A stretch of DNA of 51,551 nt, from assembly GCF_003480435.1 (NCBI RefSeq), contig NZ_QUJB01000019.1, forward strand, positions 338 to 51,888, read 5' to 3'. The DNA is from Clostridium sp. AM30-24 (GTDB lineage Bacteria > Bacillota > Clostridia > Lachnospirales > Lachnospiraceae). A program made the position numbers and the translations under genes. Below are positions 16,079 through 25,341 of this stretch, in pieces (position 1 is the first letter of the stretch; every line of letters starts with the position of its first letter). The notes beneath the pieces were generated by a model. The model saw only the letters and a program-made list of their open reading frames with translations. It was not told the DNA's origin and did not search any database.

Positions 16079-16266
16079 AACTTAGTTCCTCCTGAAAAAA
16101 ATCTGACAGACACGGGTCTTGTCCCACTGTCTGCGTGAATGATAAATCCCCGGTATGCACACGAAAAGAGCATACCGGGGATCCTGAACATGACAGATAT
16201 TCCCGTATCAGATTCTTTTCGTCTTTTCCCTCAGGACTGTTGACCTTTGGGGTTAGCACGACCGAA
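16079..16266 (-). promoter_or_regulatory. Structured leader with attenuator (riboswitch candidate)
   Basis: The RNA starting near 16266 has about 190 untranslated bases. It contains a perfect 13-bp hairpin (16146-16182, stem ATCCCCGGTATGC). Just before the ribosome site is an intrinsic terminator: CAGACA/TGTCTG stem at 16107-16133 followed by seven T. A terminator placed between promoter and AGGAGG implies transcription attenuation. The 5' portion (CTAACCCCAAAGGTCAACAG on) would be the aptamer, but I could not match it to a known class. Confidence 0.6.
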
Positions 16267-16274
16267 CTAAATAG

Positions 16275-16303
16275 AATATATCATGGGGAGTTAGGAATGT
16301 CAA
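16275..16303 (-). promoter_or_regulatory. Promoter of the lipoprotein gene
   Basis: On the minus strand TTGACA (16303-16298), a 17-bp spacer and TATATT (16280-16275). Confidence 0.75.
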
Positions 16304-16441
16304 TCCAACATGAGACTGGGAAAAACATGTTTTAGAGACAAAGAAAGCGGTGCTGGGCAGCTGCATACTGCGAACAAATATCCGACACAGAAAGACAGAG
16401 AAACATAGGAAAATACAAGGAATTTCGCTGCCTGTACTTTA

Positions 16442-16498
16442 TTGTATACAATTTAAGAAAATAAGGTTTTTCTCCGGAATGCGTTGGATTATATACAA
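16442..16498 (+). promoter_or_regulatory. Two palindromic boxes upstream of the hydrogenase gene
   Basis: TTGTATACAA (perfect palindrome, 16442-16451) and TTATATACAA (16489-16498) each sit in a longer shared context (AT-TATACAATTT), 47 bp apart. They could be operator sites for a repressor of the hydrogenase gene. The regulator is unknown. Confidence 0.35.
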
Positions 16499-16596
16499 TT
16501 TCCGACTTGCTTTGCAAAGTGGGATATGCGATAATATGATGCGAAAACATTAAAAATTAAGATATGATTGAGGATTCAAATTTAGGAGGAAATGGT

Positions 16597-18069
16597 ATGA
16601 AAACCAACGATGAGGCACTGCTTAAGATCAAGTATAACGTGCTGCGCACAGTTTCAAAACTGGCTTTTGAGGGAAAGCTGGAAGAGGAGAGAGACAATAT
16701 CCCGTTCAAACTGATCCCGGGCCCGAAGGCACAGTTCCGTTGCTGCGTATATAAGGAGAGAGAGATCATCCGTCAGAGAGTCCGTCTCGCGGAAGGAAAA
16801 TGTCCGAGTGACAAACAGAGCGACAATATCATTCAGGTTATCTCTTCTGCATGTGAGGAGTGCCCGATCACAAGATTCGTTGTAACCGATAACTGTCAGA
16901 AATGTATGGGTAAAGCCTGTCAGAACGCATGTAACTTTGGTGCGATCTCGATCGGCCGTGACCGTGCCCATATTGATCCGAGTATCTGTAAAGAGTGCGG
17001 ACGCTGTTCTCAGGCATGTCCGTACAATGCGATCGCTGAGCTGATCCGTCCGTGCCGCCGTGCATGTCCGGTAGATGCGATCACAATGGATCCGGAGACC
17101 GGAATCTGCCAGATTGATGAAAAGAAATGTATCCAGTGCGGTGCCTGCGTAAGAAGCTGCCCGTTCGGTGCAATTTCCTCCAAGGTATATGTTGTACAGG
17201 TGATCGAAGCGATCAAGGCCGGCAAGAAGGTCGTTGCCATGGTTGCTCCGGCTGCTGAAGGTGAGTTCGGTCAGAATATCACAATGGAGAGCTGGCGTAC
17301 TGCATTAAAGAAGGTTGGCTTTACCGATATGGTAGAGGTTGCCGCCGGTGCTGATATGACAGCAGCTTACGAGGCAATGGAATGGGCAGAGGCATTTAAG
17401 GAAGGCAAGAAGATGACGACTTCCTGCTGTCCGGCATTTGTAAATATGATCAAGAAACACTACCCGACTCTGATCGATAATATGTCCACAACGGTATCCC
17501 CGATGTGTGCGGTATCCAGAATGTTAAAAGCGATCGATCCGGAGACGATCACAGTATTTATCGGACCGTGTATGGCGAAGAAGTCCGAGGCTGCGGACAA
17601 GTCCATCGAGAACAATGCAGATTATGTTCTGACTTTCGGTGAGGCGATCGAGATGATGCGCGGTAAAGATGTTGAGCTTGAGCCGGCAGAGGAGACGAAG
17701 CAGGAAGGCAGTGTTTTCGGTAAGCGTTTCGGCAACGGCGGCGGCGTTACAAATGCGGTGATCGAGTGCTTAAAGGAAAAGGGAGAAAGTACAGACGTGA
17801 AGGTTGCGCGCTGCAGCGGTGCGGCTGAGGTCAAGAAGGCGCTTCTTCTTCTTAAGGTCGGAAGACTTCCGGAAGATTTCATCGAGGGTATGATGTGCCA
17901 GGGCGGCTGCGTAGGCGGACCGAGCAACCTGAAACAGGAGATGGCATTCAAGAAAGACCGTGACGCTGTGATCGCGAAGGCAGACGGCCGCGGAGTATGG
18001 GAGAACTTAAAGAATTACGATATGGATTCCTTCTCCATGCATCGCAGCTACGAGAAGCCGGAGGCTTAA
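16597..18069 (+). CDS. [FeFe] hydrogenase, monomeric, group B-like
   Basis: A 490-residue cytoplasmic enzyme predicted to make or use H2 with ferredoxin-type electrons. It has three cysteine clusters: Cys100-112 (atypical), Cys131-x2-Cys-x2-Cys-x3-CysPro, and Cys178-x2-Cys-x2-Cys-x3-CysPro. The H-cluster motifs are TTSCCPAF (about 274-281), FIGPCMAKKSE (about 321-331) and MMCQGGCVGGP near the C-terminus. TSCCPAF in place of TSCCPGW and the N-terminal layout suggest group B rather than the bifurcating group A enzymes. HydE/F/G maturases are not in the window. The start at 16597 has AGGAGG upstream. Confidence 0.9.
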   Translation: MKTNDEALLKIKYNVLRTVSKLAFEGKLEEERDNIPFKLIPGPKAQFRCCVYKEREIIRQRVRLAEGKCPSDKQSDNIIQVISSACEECPITRFVVTDNCQKCMGKACQNACNFGAISIGRDRAHIDPSICKECGRCSQACPYNAIAELIRPCRRACPVDAITMDPETGICQIDEKKCIQCGACVRSCPFGAISSKVYVVQVIEAIKAGKKVVAMVAPAAEGEFGQNITMESWRTALKKVGFTDMVEVAAGADMTAAYEAMEWAEAFKEGKKMTTSCCPAFVNMIKKHYPTLIDNMSTTVSPMCAVSRMLKAIDPETITVFIGPCMAKKSEAADKSIENNADYVLTFGEAIEMMRGKDVELEPAEETKQEGSVFGKRFGNGGGVTNAVIECLKEKGESTDVKVARCSGAAEVKKALLLLKVGRLPEDFIEGMMCQGGCVGGPSNLKQEMAFKKDRDAVIAKADGRGVWENLKNYDMDSFSMHRSYEKPEA

Positions 18070-18182
18070 TCGCGTTTTCCTATAAGATTTAAATGAAATG
18101 AACAGCATGTATTTTTCGGATCGGTTTCCGTGAAATGCATGCCAGATGGCTATCGTGTCGGAGCGCTGGTCGGAAGATAACA

Positions 18183-18220
18183 GACAGCGGCAGGTATCGT
18201 TTTAGATACCTGCCGCTGTC
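18183..18220. terminator. Bidirectional terminator between convergent genes
   Basis: A perfect 16-bp stem, GACAGCGGCAGGTATC at 18183-18198 with its complement at 18205-18220, and a six-base loop. It separates the hydrogenase gene (plus) and the dehydratase activase gene (minus). U-runs are weak on both sides. Confidence 0.7.
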
Positions 18221-18292
18221 TTTGCGTTTCATGAAATTGATAGGAGTATCCTTCATTTCCGGTTTTACTTTTAGAAGCTTATGGTATGTGGA

Positions 18293-21200
18293 TTACAACC
18301 GACACTTATTGACCCGCTTGGAAGAAAGTTCTTCCACCTTTTTTAACGTCTTCGCCAGATTTGGATCCACATATTCCTCTTTTTCGAGGTTTTTCTGAGC
18401 TGTGGAAAGCATCAGCTTGATACGGTTTAACTGGTTTACCTCACTTGCGCCCGGGTCATAGTCAACGGCAATGATGTTTGCCTTGGGGTTCGCGTAGCGA
18501 AGTTCCTTGATAACACCTTTTCCGACGATGTGGTTCGGCAGGCAGCCGAAAGGCTGAACGCAGACGATGTTGTTGACACCGCTCTTGATGAGCTCTAACA
18601 TCTCACCGGTCAGGAACCAGCCTTCACCGGTCTGGTTTCCGAGGGAGACAAAGCCGTTTGCCATCACTGCCAGATCCTTGATCCTTGAAGGCGGAGTGAA
18701 GTGAGTGCTCTTTTCGAGAGCAATTCTTGCGGCCTTTCTCATGTACTCGAGAAGGGAGATCGCCATGTTGCAGAGATGCGCCGTGGAGCGCTTCATTCCC
18801 AGATTATCTGCCTTGAAGTTGCTGTTGTAGAAGCAGTAAAGCAGGAAATCCATGAGATCCGGCATTACCGCCTCAGCACCCTCGGACTCTAAGAGCTCCA
18901 CGATATGGTTGTTGGCGGTCGGTGAGAATTTTACGAGGATCTCTCCGACGATGCCGACCTTCGGCTTGTGGACGTTCGTGCGTTCTAAGTTATCGAAGTC
19001 GTGGATGATGCCGCGGATATTCTTCACAAAGGTCATCATTCCGGCGCTCTTTGTGGAGAGTGCTTTGACACAGATATTCTTCCATTTCTCGTGGAGCGCA
19101 TTTGCGGAGCCTGGAACGGCCTCGTAAGGTCTTGTAGCGTAGAGAACACGCATAAATACATCACCGTATACAACAGCCTGAAGAGCCTTCACAAGCATGG
19201 ACGGTGTGTAGGTGAAGCCCGGATTCGTCTCCATACCGTTCGCGTTGATGGAGATGACCGGGATCTGCGCCATTCCGGCTTTTTCGAGTGCGCGGCGGAT
19301 AAATCCGATGTAGTTCGACGCACGGCAGCCGCCTCCGGTCTGGCTCATGAGAACGGCCGTGTGGTCGAGATCATACTTTCCGGATAGCAGGGCATCCATG
19401 ATCTGTCCGATGACGATCAGGGACGGGTAGCAGGCGTCATTGTTTACATATTTTAATCCCGTATCCACGGCTGTCTTGTCATCGTTCTGGAGCACGACAA
19501 GGTTGTAGCCGAAGCTGCGGATCGCCGGTTCGATGAGCTCGAAGTGGATCGGGGACATCTGCGGGCAGAGCAGCGTATAGTTCTTTTTCATCTCTTTCGT
19601 GAAGATCACGCGGTTGTAGGAGCTGGACACGATATTTCTCGTGTAGCGGCGCTCCTCACGGACGCGGAGAGCGGAGATCAAAGAACGGATACGGATCCTT
19701 GCGGCTCCGAGGTTGTTGACCTCATCGATTTTTAAGACCGTATAGATCTTACCGGATCGGGTGAGAATATCACTGACCTGATCGGTGGTCACAGCATCAA
19801 GACCGCAGCCGAAGGAGTTTAGCTGGACGAGATCCAGATTATCCTGTGTCTTTACAAAGGATGCCGCCGCATAGAGGCGGGAGTGGTACATCCACTGGTC
19901 GGTAACGACAAGCGGGCGTTCTACCTTTCCTAAATGGGAGACGGAGTCCTCAGTGAGGACAGCGAAACCGTAGGAGGTGATCATATCGGCAATGCCGTGG
20001 TTGATCTCCGGATCGATGTGATACGGACGTCCCGCAAGGACGATACCGTGTTTTCCGGTATCTTTTAAGTACTGTAAGACTTCCTCACCTTTCTTTTCCA
20101 CATCGGTTCTCGCCTGCGAGAGTTCATCCCAGGCTTTCTTGGCGGCTTTTTTGGTTTCTGCTTCCGGAATATCGAATTCCTTTTTAAAGACCTCCTGAAG
20201 CTGCTTTGAAAGGATTTCCTCGCTTGTGAACGCCATGAACGGATTTAAGAACTTCACGTTCTTTTCCTTTAATTCCTCCATGTTGTTCTTGATATTCTCC
20301 GAGTAGGAGGTAACCATTGGGCAGTTGTAGTGGTTTCCGGCTCCCGGAACCTCTTTCCGCTCGTAAGGAATACACGGATAGAAGATAAACGGCACATCGC
20401 GTTTGATGAGCCAGGAAATGTGTCCGTGGGCAAGCTTTGCCGGGTAACATTCAGACTCACTCGGGATCGTCTCGATGCCCAGCTCGTAGATCTGGTGGCT
20501 GGACTGTGGGGACAGCATCACGCGGAAGCCGAGCTCCTTAAAGAAGGTTGCCCAGTACGGGAAGTTCTCGTACATGTTGAGGACACGCGGGATGCCGACG
20601 ATGCCTCGGGTCGCCTTGTCAGCAGTCAGCGGCTCATAGTCGAAGAGTCTGTGATACTTCCATGTAAAGAGGTTCGGGATGTCACGCTTTGCCTTTTCCA
20701 CACCGAGACCGCGCTCACAGCGGTTTCCGGAAATATACTGACGTCCGCCTTCGAACCGGTTGATCGTGAGGACACAGTGGTTTACGCATCCGCGGCAGCG
20801 GCTCATGGTGGTCGTGTAGGTCAAATTGATTATATCATCCAGAGAGAGCATCGTCGTCTCATGGGGACGGTGCATGTAGCGCTCACGGGCGATCAGTGCT
20901 GCGCCGAAGGCACCCATGATACCTGCGATATCCGGGCGGACGGCATTGCAGCCGGAGATGCGCTCGAAGCTTCGGAGGACTGCGTCATTGTAGAAGGTTC
21001 CGCCCTGCACAACGACGTTCTTTCCGAGGTCGCCGGCGGAAGTGATCTTGATGACCTTAAACAGGGCGTTCTTGATAACAGAGTAAGCGAGACCTGCGGA
21101 GATATCCGCAACGGAAGCGCCCTCTTTCTGCGCCTGTTTTACGTTGGAGTTCATGAATACGGTACATCTCGTTCCGAGATCCACGGGGTTCTGGGCAAAA

Positions 21201-22615
21201 AGTGCCGCCTTTGCGAAATCCTGAACGCTGTAGTTTAAGGATTTTGCGAAGGTCTCGATGAAGGAACCGCAGCCGGAGGAACATGCCTCGTTGAGCTGGA
21301 CACTGTCCACGGTGCCGTCCTTGATGCGGATACATTTCATATCCTGACCACCGATATCGAGGATGCAGTCTACGGACGGATCGAAGAATGCCGCCGCGTA
21401 GTAGTGGGAGATCGTCTCGACCTCGCCCTCATCCAGCATGAAGGCCGCCTTTAAGAGGGCCTCGCCGTAGCCGGTGGAGCAGGAGTAGGCGATCTTCGCG
21501 CTGTCCGGAAGCAGGGACTTGATCTCCTTTATGGAAGAGATCGCGGTCGCCAACGGGCTTCCGTTGTTGCTGCTGTAAAAGCTGTAGAGCAGGGAACCGT
21601 CCTCGCCGACGAGTGCCACCTTCGTTGTGGTGGAACCGGCATCGATTCCTAAGAATACATTTCCCTCATAGGTGGAGAGATCGCCGCGGCGGACCTTGTA
21701 CTGGTCATGGCGGTCGGTGAATTCCTTATAATCTGCCTCATCCTTAAATAAAGGCTGCATTCTCTTTACTTCAAATTTCATCTTGATGCCGCCGGAAAGA
21801 TCTGCGATCAGCTTGTCAAGAGAGAAGATCTCCGCGTGATCCTTCGCATTCATGGCAGCGCCGACGGCAGCGAAAAGATGGGAGTGGTCCGGGGCGATGA
21901 TCGCATCACCGGTTAAATTTAAGGTGCGGATAAAGGCGTTTCGAAGCTCCGGTAAAAAGTGCAGCGGACCGCCGAGGAACGCTACGTTTCCGCGAATTGG
22001 TTTTCCGCAGGCAAGACCGCTGATGGTCTGGTTCACAACCGCCTGAAAAATAGAGGCTGCAAGGTCCTCACGGGTCGCGCCGTCGTTGATCAGCGGCTGG
22101 ATATCAGATTTTGCGAACACGCCGCAGCGGGCAGCGATCGGGTAGATCGCCTTATAATTCTTTGCATATTCATTCAGACCGGAAGCATCCGTCTGCAATA
22201 AGGAAGCCATCTGGTCGATAAAGGAACCGGTACCTCCGGCGCAGATTCCGTTCATACGCTGGTCGATTCCGCCTGTAAAGTAGATGATCTTCGCGTCCTC
22301 GCCGCCAAGCTCGATGGCGACATCCGTCCGCGGAGCATAGTCCTGAAGTGCGGTCGCAACCGCTACGACTTCCTGGACAAATGGAATATGTAAGTAACCC
22401 GACAGAGTGAGTCCGCCGGAACCTGTAATATTGGGCCGTAAAGAGAGTTCACCGAGTTCTCCCTTACACTTTTTCAGAAGCGAGGCCAGGGTTTCCTGGA
22501 TATTGGCGTAATGCCGCTCATAATCCGCGAATAAAATTTTGTTGTTGTCGTCGATCACGGCAACTTTTACTGTAGTGGAACCGATATCGATTCCAAGACG
22601 ATAGCATTGATTCAT
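18293..22615 (-). CDS. Giant 2-hydroxyacyl-CoA dehydratase activase-like protein
   Basis: A 1,440-residue protein with two BadF/BcrA/HgdC-type ATPase domains. Their phosphate-binding loops are [13 protein letters not shown] (about residues 9-21) and [13 protein letters not shown] (about 325-337). A CRGCVNHC iron-sulfur-type motif is near residue 610, followed by DUF2229 ([28 protein letters not shown]). The C-terminal half resembles the dehydratase subunit ([14 protein letters not shown] and later Cys-rich loops). HgdC-type activases use ATP to drive electrons into radical dehydratases. The reaction of this fused form is not established to my knowledge. No dehydratase gene is adjacent. Confidence 0.85.
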   Translation of the reverse strand: MNQCYRLGIDIGSTTVKVAVIDDNNKILFADYERHYANIQETLASLLKKCKGELGELSLRPNITGSGGLTLSGYLHIPFVQEVVAVATALQDYAPRTDVAIELGGEDAKIIYFTGGIDQRMNGICAGGTGSFIDQMASLLQTDASGLNEYAKNYKAIYPIAARCGVFAKSDIQPLINDGATREDLAASIFQAVVNQTISGLACGKPIRGNVAFLGGPLHFLPELRNAFIRTLNLTGDAIIAPDHSHLFAAVGAAMNAKDHAEIFSLDKLIADLSGGIKMKFEVKRMQPLFKDEADYKEFTDRHDQYKVRRGDLSTYEGNVFLGIDAGSTTTKVALVGEDGSLLYSFYSSNNGSPLATAISSIKEIKSLLPDSAKIAYSCSTGYGEALLKAAFMLDEGEVETISHYYAAAFFDPSVDCILDIGGQDMKCIRIKDGTVDSVQLNEACSSGCGSFIETFAKSLNYSVQDFAKAALFAQNPVDLGTRCTVFMNSNVKQAQKEGASVADISAGLAYSVIKNALFKVIKITSAGDLGKNVVVQGGTFYNDAVLRSFERISGCNAVRPDIAGIMGAFGAALIARERYMHRPHETTMLSLDDIINLTYTTTMSRCRGCVNHCVLTINRFEGGRQYISGNRCERGLGVEKAKRDIPNLFTWKYHRLFDYEPLTADKATRGIVGIPRVLNMYENFPYWATFFKELGFRVMLSPQSSHQIYELGIETIPSESECYPAKLAHGHISWLIKRDVPFIFYPCIPYERKEVPGAGNHYNCPMVTSYSENIKNNMEELKEKNVKFLNPFMAFTSEEILSKQLQEVFKKEFDIPEAETKKAAKKAWDELSQARTDVEKKGEEVLQYLKDTGKHGIVLAGRPYHIDPEINHGIADMITSYGFAVLTEDSVSHLGKVERPLVVTDQWMYHSRLYAAASFVKTQDNLDLVQLNSFGCGLDAVTTDQVSDILTRSGKIYTVLKIDEVNNLGAARIRIRSLISALRVREERRYTRNIVSSSYNRVIFTKEMKKNYTLLCPQMSPIHFELIEPAIRSFGYNLVVLQNDDKTAVDTGLKYVNNDACYPSLIVIGQIMDALLSGKYDLDHTAVLMSQTGGGCRASNYIGFIRRALEKAGMAQIPVISINANGMETNPGFTYTPSMLVKALQAVVYGDVFMRVLYATRPYEAVPGSANALHEKWKNICVKALSTKSAGMMTFVKNIRGIIHDFDNLERTNVHKPKVGIVGEILVKFSPTANNHIVELLESEGAEAVMPDLMDFLLYCFYNSNFKADNLGMKRSTAHLCNMAISLLEYMRKAARIALEKSTHFTPPSRIKDLAVMANGFVSLGNQTGEGWFLTGEMLELIKSGVNNIVCVQPFGCLPNHIVGKGVIKELRYANPKANIIAVDYDPGASEVNQLNRIKLMLSTAQKNLEKEEYVDPNLAKTLKKVEELSSKRVNKCRL

Positions 22616-22690
22616 ACGAGCGGGGAGTTCTCCCCATACCTCCTTTTCAACAGAAAAAAACGAGCCGTCCGCAAAAAGCAGGCAGCCAGC
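22616..22690 (-). promoter_or_regulatory. Leader with attenuator hairpin and occluding hairpin
   Basis: Two features lie in the leader of the activase gene. A 10-bp stem (GGCTGCCTGC with GCGGACGGCT, one mismatch, wobbles) at 22662-22690 is followed by seven T, which looks like a terminator. AAAGGAGG then lies 23 bases before the ATG, with a GGGGAG-CTCCCC hairpin (22622-22635) in between. Folding of that hairpin would bring the ribosome site to normal spacing. Confidence 0.5.
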
Positions 22691-22785
22691 CGGAATGCGG
22701 GCATCAACATGCCGAACCGTTCAGTCATACATTTTTCTGCCGGAATCGGCACATAGCTGAACTGTTATGTCAAAATTCCGCACAT

Positions 22786-22814
22786 AGTATAACACATTAA
22801 AAAAGGAAATACAA
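22786..22814 (-). promoter_or_regulatory. Promoter of the dehydratase activase gene
   Basis: On the minus strand TTGTAT (22814-22809), a 17-bp spacer and TATACT (22791-22786). It implies a leader of about 165 bases. Confidence 0.6.
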
Positions 22815-22934
22815 TTGACGGAACTGGCATCTTGAGGTTAAAAACAGTTAAAATTCTGTAAAGAATGTGTAAAGATTTTAGAAGAAAGCGTTGCGGGGAT
22901 GGATAGACATTCCAGTAACGATATCATAAAGCGT

Positions 22935-22964
22935 TTGACAAAAGAAACGGTTGGGAATTATAAT
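22935..22964 (+). promoter_or_regulatory. Promoter of the rhomboid-like/pyk/lysA operon
   Basis: TTGACA at 22935-22940 and TATAAT at 22959-22964 with an 18-bp spacer, about 50 bases before the first gene. Confidence 0.75.
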
Positions 22965-23012
22965 ACGGGGCGTAGGAGAAATAGATATTTCTATTAGGAA
23001 AGGAAAGCTTCA

Positions 23013-23876
23013 ATGAATTTTATGAACAAGATGGAGCGGAAATTCGGACGGTACGCGATTCCGAATCTCATGTATTATATCGTGATCCTGTATGCGGTGG
23101 GCGTACTGGTCCAGATGATGGCACCGGCATTCTATATCCGGTACCTGATGTTGGATGCGAGGGCGATCCTTCACGGACAGATCTGGCGAGTCGTTACATT
23201 TATGATCTGGCCGCCGTCCGGCAGTCTTTTCTTTAACCTGATAGCGATCTACCTTTACTACAATCTGGGAATGACTCTGGAGCGGGTTTGGGGAACCTTC
23301 CGGTTTAATGTGTACTTTTTTATGGGTGTGATCGGTCATGTCCTTGCGGCACTGCTGATCTACATCATCACAGGGCAGGTCTATATTCTCACCACAGATT
23401 ATCTGAACTTTTCCCTGTTTTTTGCATTTGCGGCCACATTCCCGGAAATGCAGTTTTACCTGTTTTTTGTACTTCCGATCAAGGCGAAGTATCTGGCACT
23501 TTTTGATGGACTTTACTTCGTCTATGGATTCCTTTTCGGCGGCATGTCGCAGAGAATTGCGATCGTTATGTCTTTACTTAATTTTATCGTATACCTCTTC
23601 ATGTCCAGGGGGAGCCGTCTGAATCCAAAGGAAATTCGGAGAAAACAGGTCTTTCACTCACAGATGCGCGAGGCGCAGAAGACAGCGGAAAAGATCGGAC
23701 GCCACCGCTGTGCTGTATGCGGACGTACCGAGGAGGATGACCCGAATCTTGTATTCCGCTACTGCTCCAAGTGCGAAGGCGACTATGAATACTGTCAGGA
23801 CCACCTGTATACCCACAAACATGTAACAAAAGGCGGGATGGATCCAAGACAGGCAAACAGCAATCAGGAGGCATAA
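23013..23876 (+). CDS. Rhomboid-like membrane protein with zinc ribbon, probably not a protease
   Basis: A 287-residue protein with about six membrane segments between residues 15 and 200 and the rhomboid/derlin-type region GQIWRVVTFMIWPPSGSLFF followed by a GxxxERxWG-like turn (GMTLERVWG). The GxSG catalytic serine motif of active rhomboids is absent, so it is probably a pseudo-rhomboid that binds rather than cuts membrane proteins. The cytosolic tail carries CAVCG, then CSKC and a later Cys/His pair, a likely zinc ribbon. The gene ends one base before pyk, so the two are tightly coupled. Partner proteins are unknown. Confidence 0.75.
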   Translation: MNFMNKMERKFGRYAIPNLMYYIVILYAVGVLVQMMAPAFYIRYLMLDARAILHGQIWRVVTFMIWPPSGSLFFNLIAIYLYYNLGMTLERVWGTFRFNVYFFMGVIGHVLAALLIYIITGQVYILTTDYLNFSLFFAFAATFPEMQFYLFFVLPIKAKYLALFDGLYFVYGFLFGGMSQRIAIVMSLLNFIVYLFMSRGSRLNPKEIRRKQVFHSQMREAQKTAEKIGRHRCAVCGRTEEDDPNLVFRYCSKCEGDYEYCQDHLYTHKHVTKGGMDPRQANSNQEA

Positions 23877-23877
23877 C

Positions 23878-25314
23878 ATGAAGAAAACAAAAATTATCTG
23901 TACCATGGGACCGAACAGCGATGACAGAGAGGTCATGAAGCAGCTCCTTTTAAACGGAATGGATGTTGCCCGTTTTAACTTCTCCCATGGAACGCACGAT
24001 GAGCAGAGAGCCCGCTACAAACAGCTCCGCGAGGTTGCGGAAGAGGTTGGAAAACCGGTAGCAGCTCTTCTTGATACAAAGGGCCCGGAGATCCGTACCG
24101 GCGTATTAAAAGACGGAAAGAAAGTAACCCTGACAGCAGGCGAGGAGATCATCCTTACAACAGAGGATATCGTCGGTGACGCAAAGAGAGTCCACATCAA
24201 CTACAATGGCTTAAATGAGGACGTAACAGAGGGCAACGTGATCCTGATCGATGACGGCCTGATCGAGCTCCATGTTGAACGTGTCGAGGGAACCGAGATC
24301 TACTGCAGGATCATGAACGGCGGCGAGCTTGGAGAGAGAAAGGGCGTCAACGTCCCGAATGTAAAGATCAAGCTTCCGGCATTAACAGATAAAGATAAGG
24401 AAGATATTCGTTTCGGTATCGAGCTTGGGTTCGACTATATCGCGGCTTCTTTTATCCGTTCCGCAGACGCGATCCGTGAGATCCGCCAGATGTTGGATGA
24501 GGGCGGTTCCTCAATGGGAATCATCGCGAAGATCGAGAACGCTGAGGGACTTGAGAACCTTGACGAGATCATCGAGGCCAGCGACGGAATCATGGTAGCC
24601 CGCGGAGACCTCGGTGTTGAGATCGCTCCGGAGAAGCTTCCGCACCTCCAGAAGATGATGATCAAAAAGTGCAGCGCGGCATGTAAGGTCGTTATCACAG
24701 CGACTCAGATGCTCGATTCCATGATCCGCAACCCGAGACCGACCCGTGCGGAGGTTTCCGACGTTGCGAACGCTGTATATGACGGAACAGACGTTGTCAT
24801 GTTATCCGGTGAGACTGCAAACGGCAAGTACCCGGTTGAGGCGTTAAAGATGATGGCTCATATCGTTGAGGAGACCGAGTCCCACATGAACGGTGACTTC
24901 TATGAGAAGAGAACCGTATCCGACGATAACCGCCACAATATTTCCAATGCAGTGAGCTACGCATCCGTTGCGACTGCACAGTCTCTTGATGCGGCTGTCA
25001 TCATCGCACCGAGTATCAGCGGCTACACAGCGAGAATGCTTTCCAAGTGGCATCCGTCCACAAAACTTGTCGGAATGTCCCCGAGTATCTCCGCAGTCCG
25101 CAAGATGATGCTCTACTGGGGAGTTACCCCGTTCCAGGCAAAGAGAGCGGAATCCACTGACACTTTAATTGAGAACAGTATTGACATTTTAAAAGAGAAT
25201 GGTATTGTAAAAGCAGGCGATATCGCGGTCGTGACTGCGGGAGTTGTGGATTATGCGAAAAGACATGAGCCGGCTGCTTCTACAAACATCATGCGTGTTG
25301 TAAATATCGACTAA
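23878..25314 (+). CDS. pyk: Pyruvate kinase
   Basis: A 478-residue glycolytic enzyme converting phosphoenolpyruvate and ADP to pyruvate and ATP. It begins KKTKIICTMGPNSDD with the substrate-binding RFNFSHG, DTKGPEIRTG, the active-site lysine region (IIAKIENAEG), GDLGVEI and ATQMLDSM. The length equals the basic A-B-C domain form; the extra C-terminal PEP-utilising domain of some Firmicute enzymes is missing. It sits in an operon after the rhomboid-like gene (one-base gap, AGGAGG) and before lysA. Confidence 0.96.
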   Translation: MKKTKIICTMGPNSDDREVMKQLLLNGMDVARFNFSHGTHDEQRARYKQLREVAEEVGKPVAALLDTKGPEIRTGVLKDGKKVTLTAGEEIILTTEDIVGDAKRVHINYNGLNEDVTEGNVILIDDGLIELHVERVEGTEIYCRIMNGGELGERKGVNVPNVKIKLPALTDKDKEDIRFGIELGFDYIAASFIRSADAIREIRQMLDEGGSSMGIIAKIENAEGLENLDEIIEASDGIMVARGDLGVEIAPEKLPHLQKMMIKKCSAACKVVITATQMLDSMIRNPRPTRAEVSDVANAVYDGTDVVMLSGETANGKYPVEALKMMAHIVEETESHMNGDFYEKRTVSDDNRHNISNAVSYASVATAQSLDAAVIIAPSISGYTARMLSKWHPSTKLVGMSPSISAVRKMMLYWGVTPFQAKRAESTDTLIENSIDILKENGIVKAGDIAVVTAGVVDYAKRHEPAASTNIMRVVNID

Positions 25315-25341
25315 CACTGACTAACGAAGGAGAGAACGTAC

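Noticed and set aside
16150..16266. Cobalamin, TPP, M-box or ykkC riboswitch in the lipoprotein leader
   Set aside because: A GGTCAACAG piece recalls the M-box and a TCAGGATCCCC piece recalls the B12 box, but the other required conserved segments are missing. Left as an unassigned leader.
20330..21238. 302-codon plus-strand frame inside the dehydratase activase gene
   Set aside because: Antisense to a conserved domain region, no ribosome site or family resemblance.
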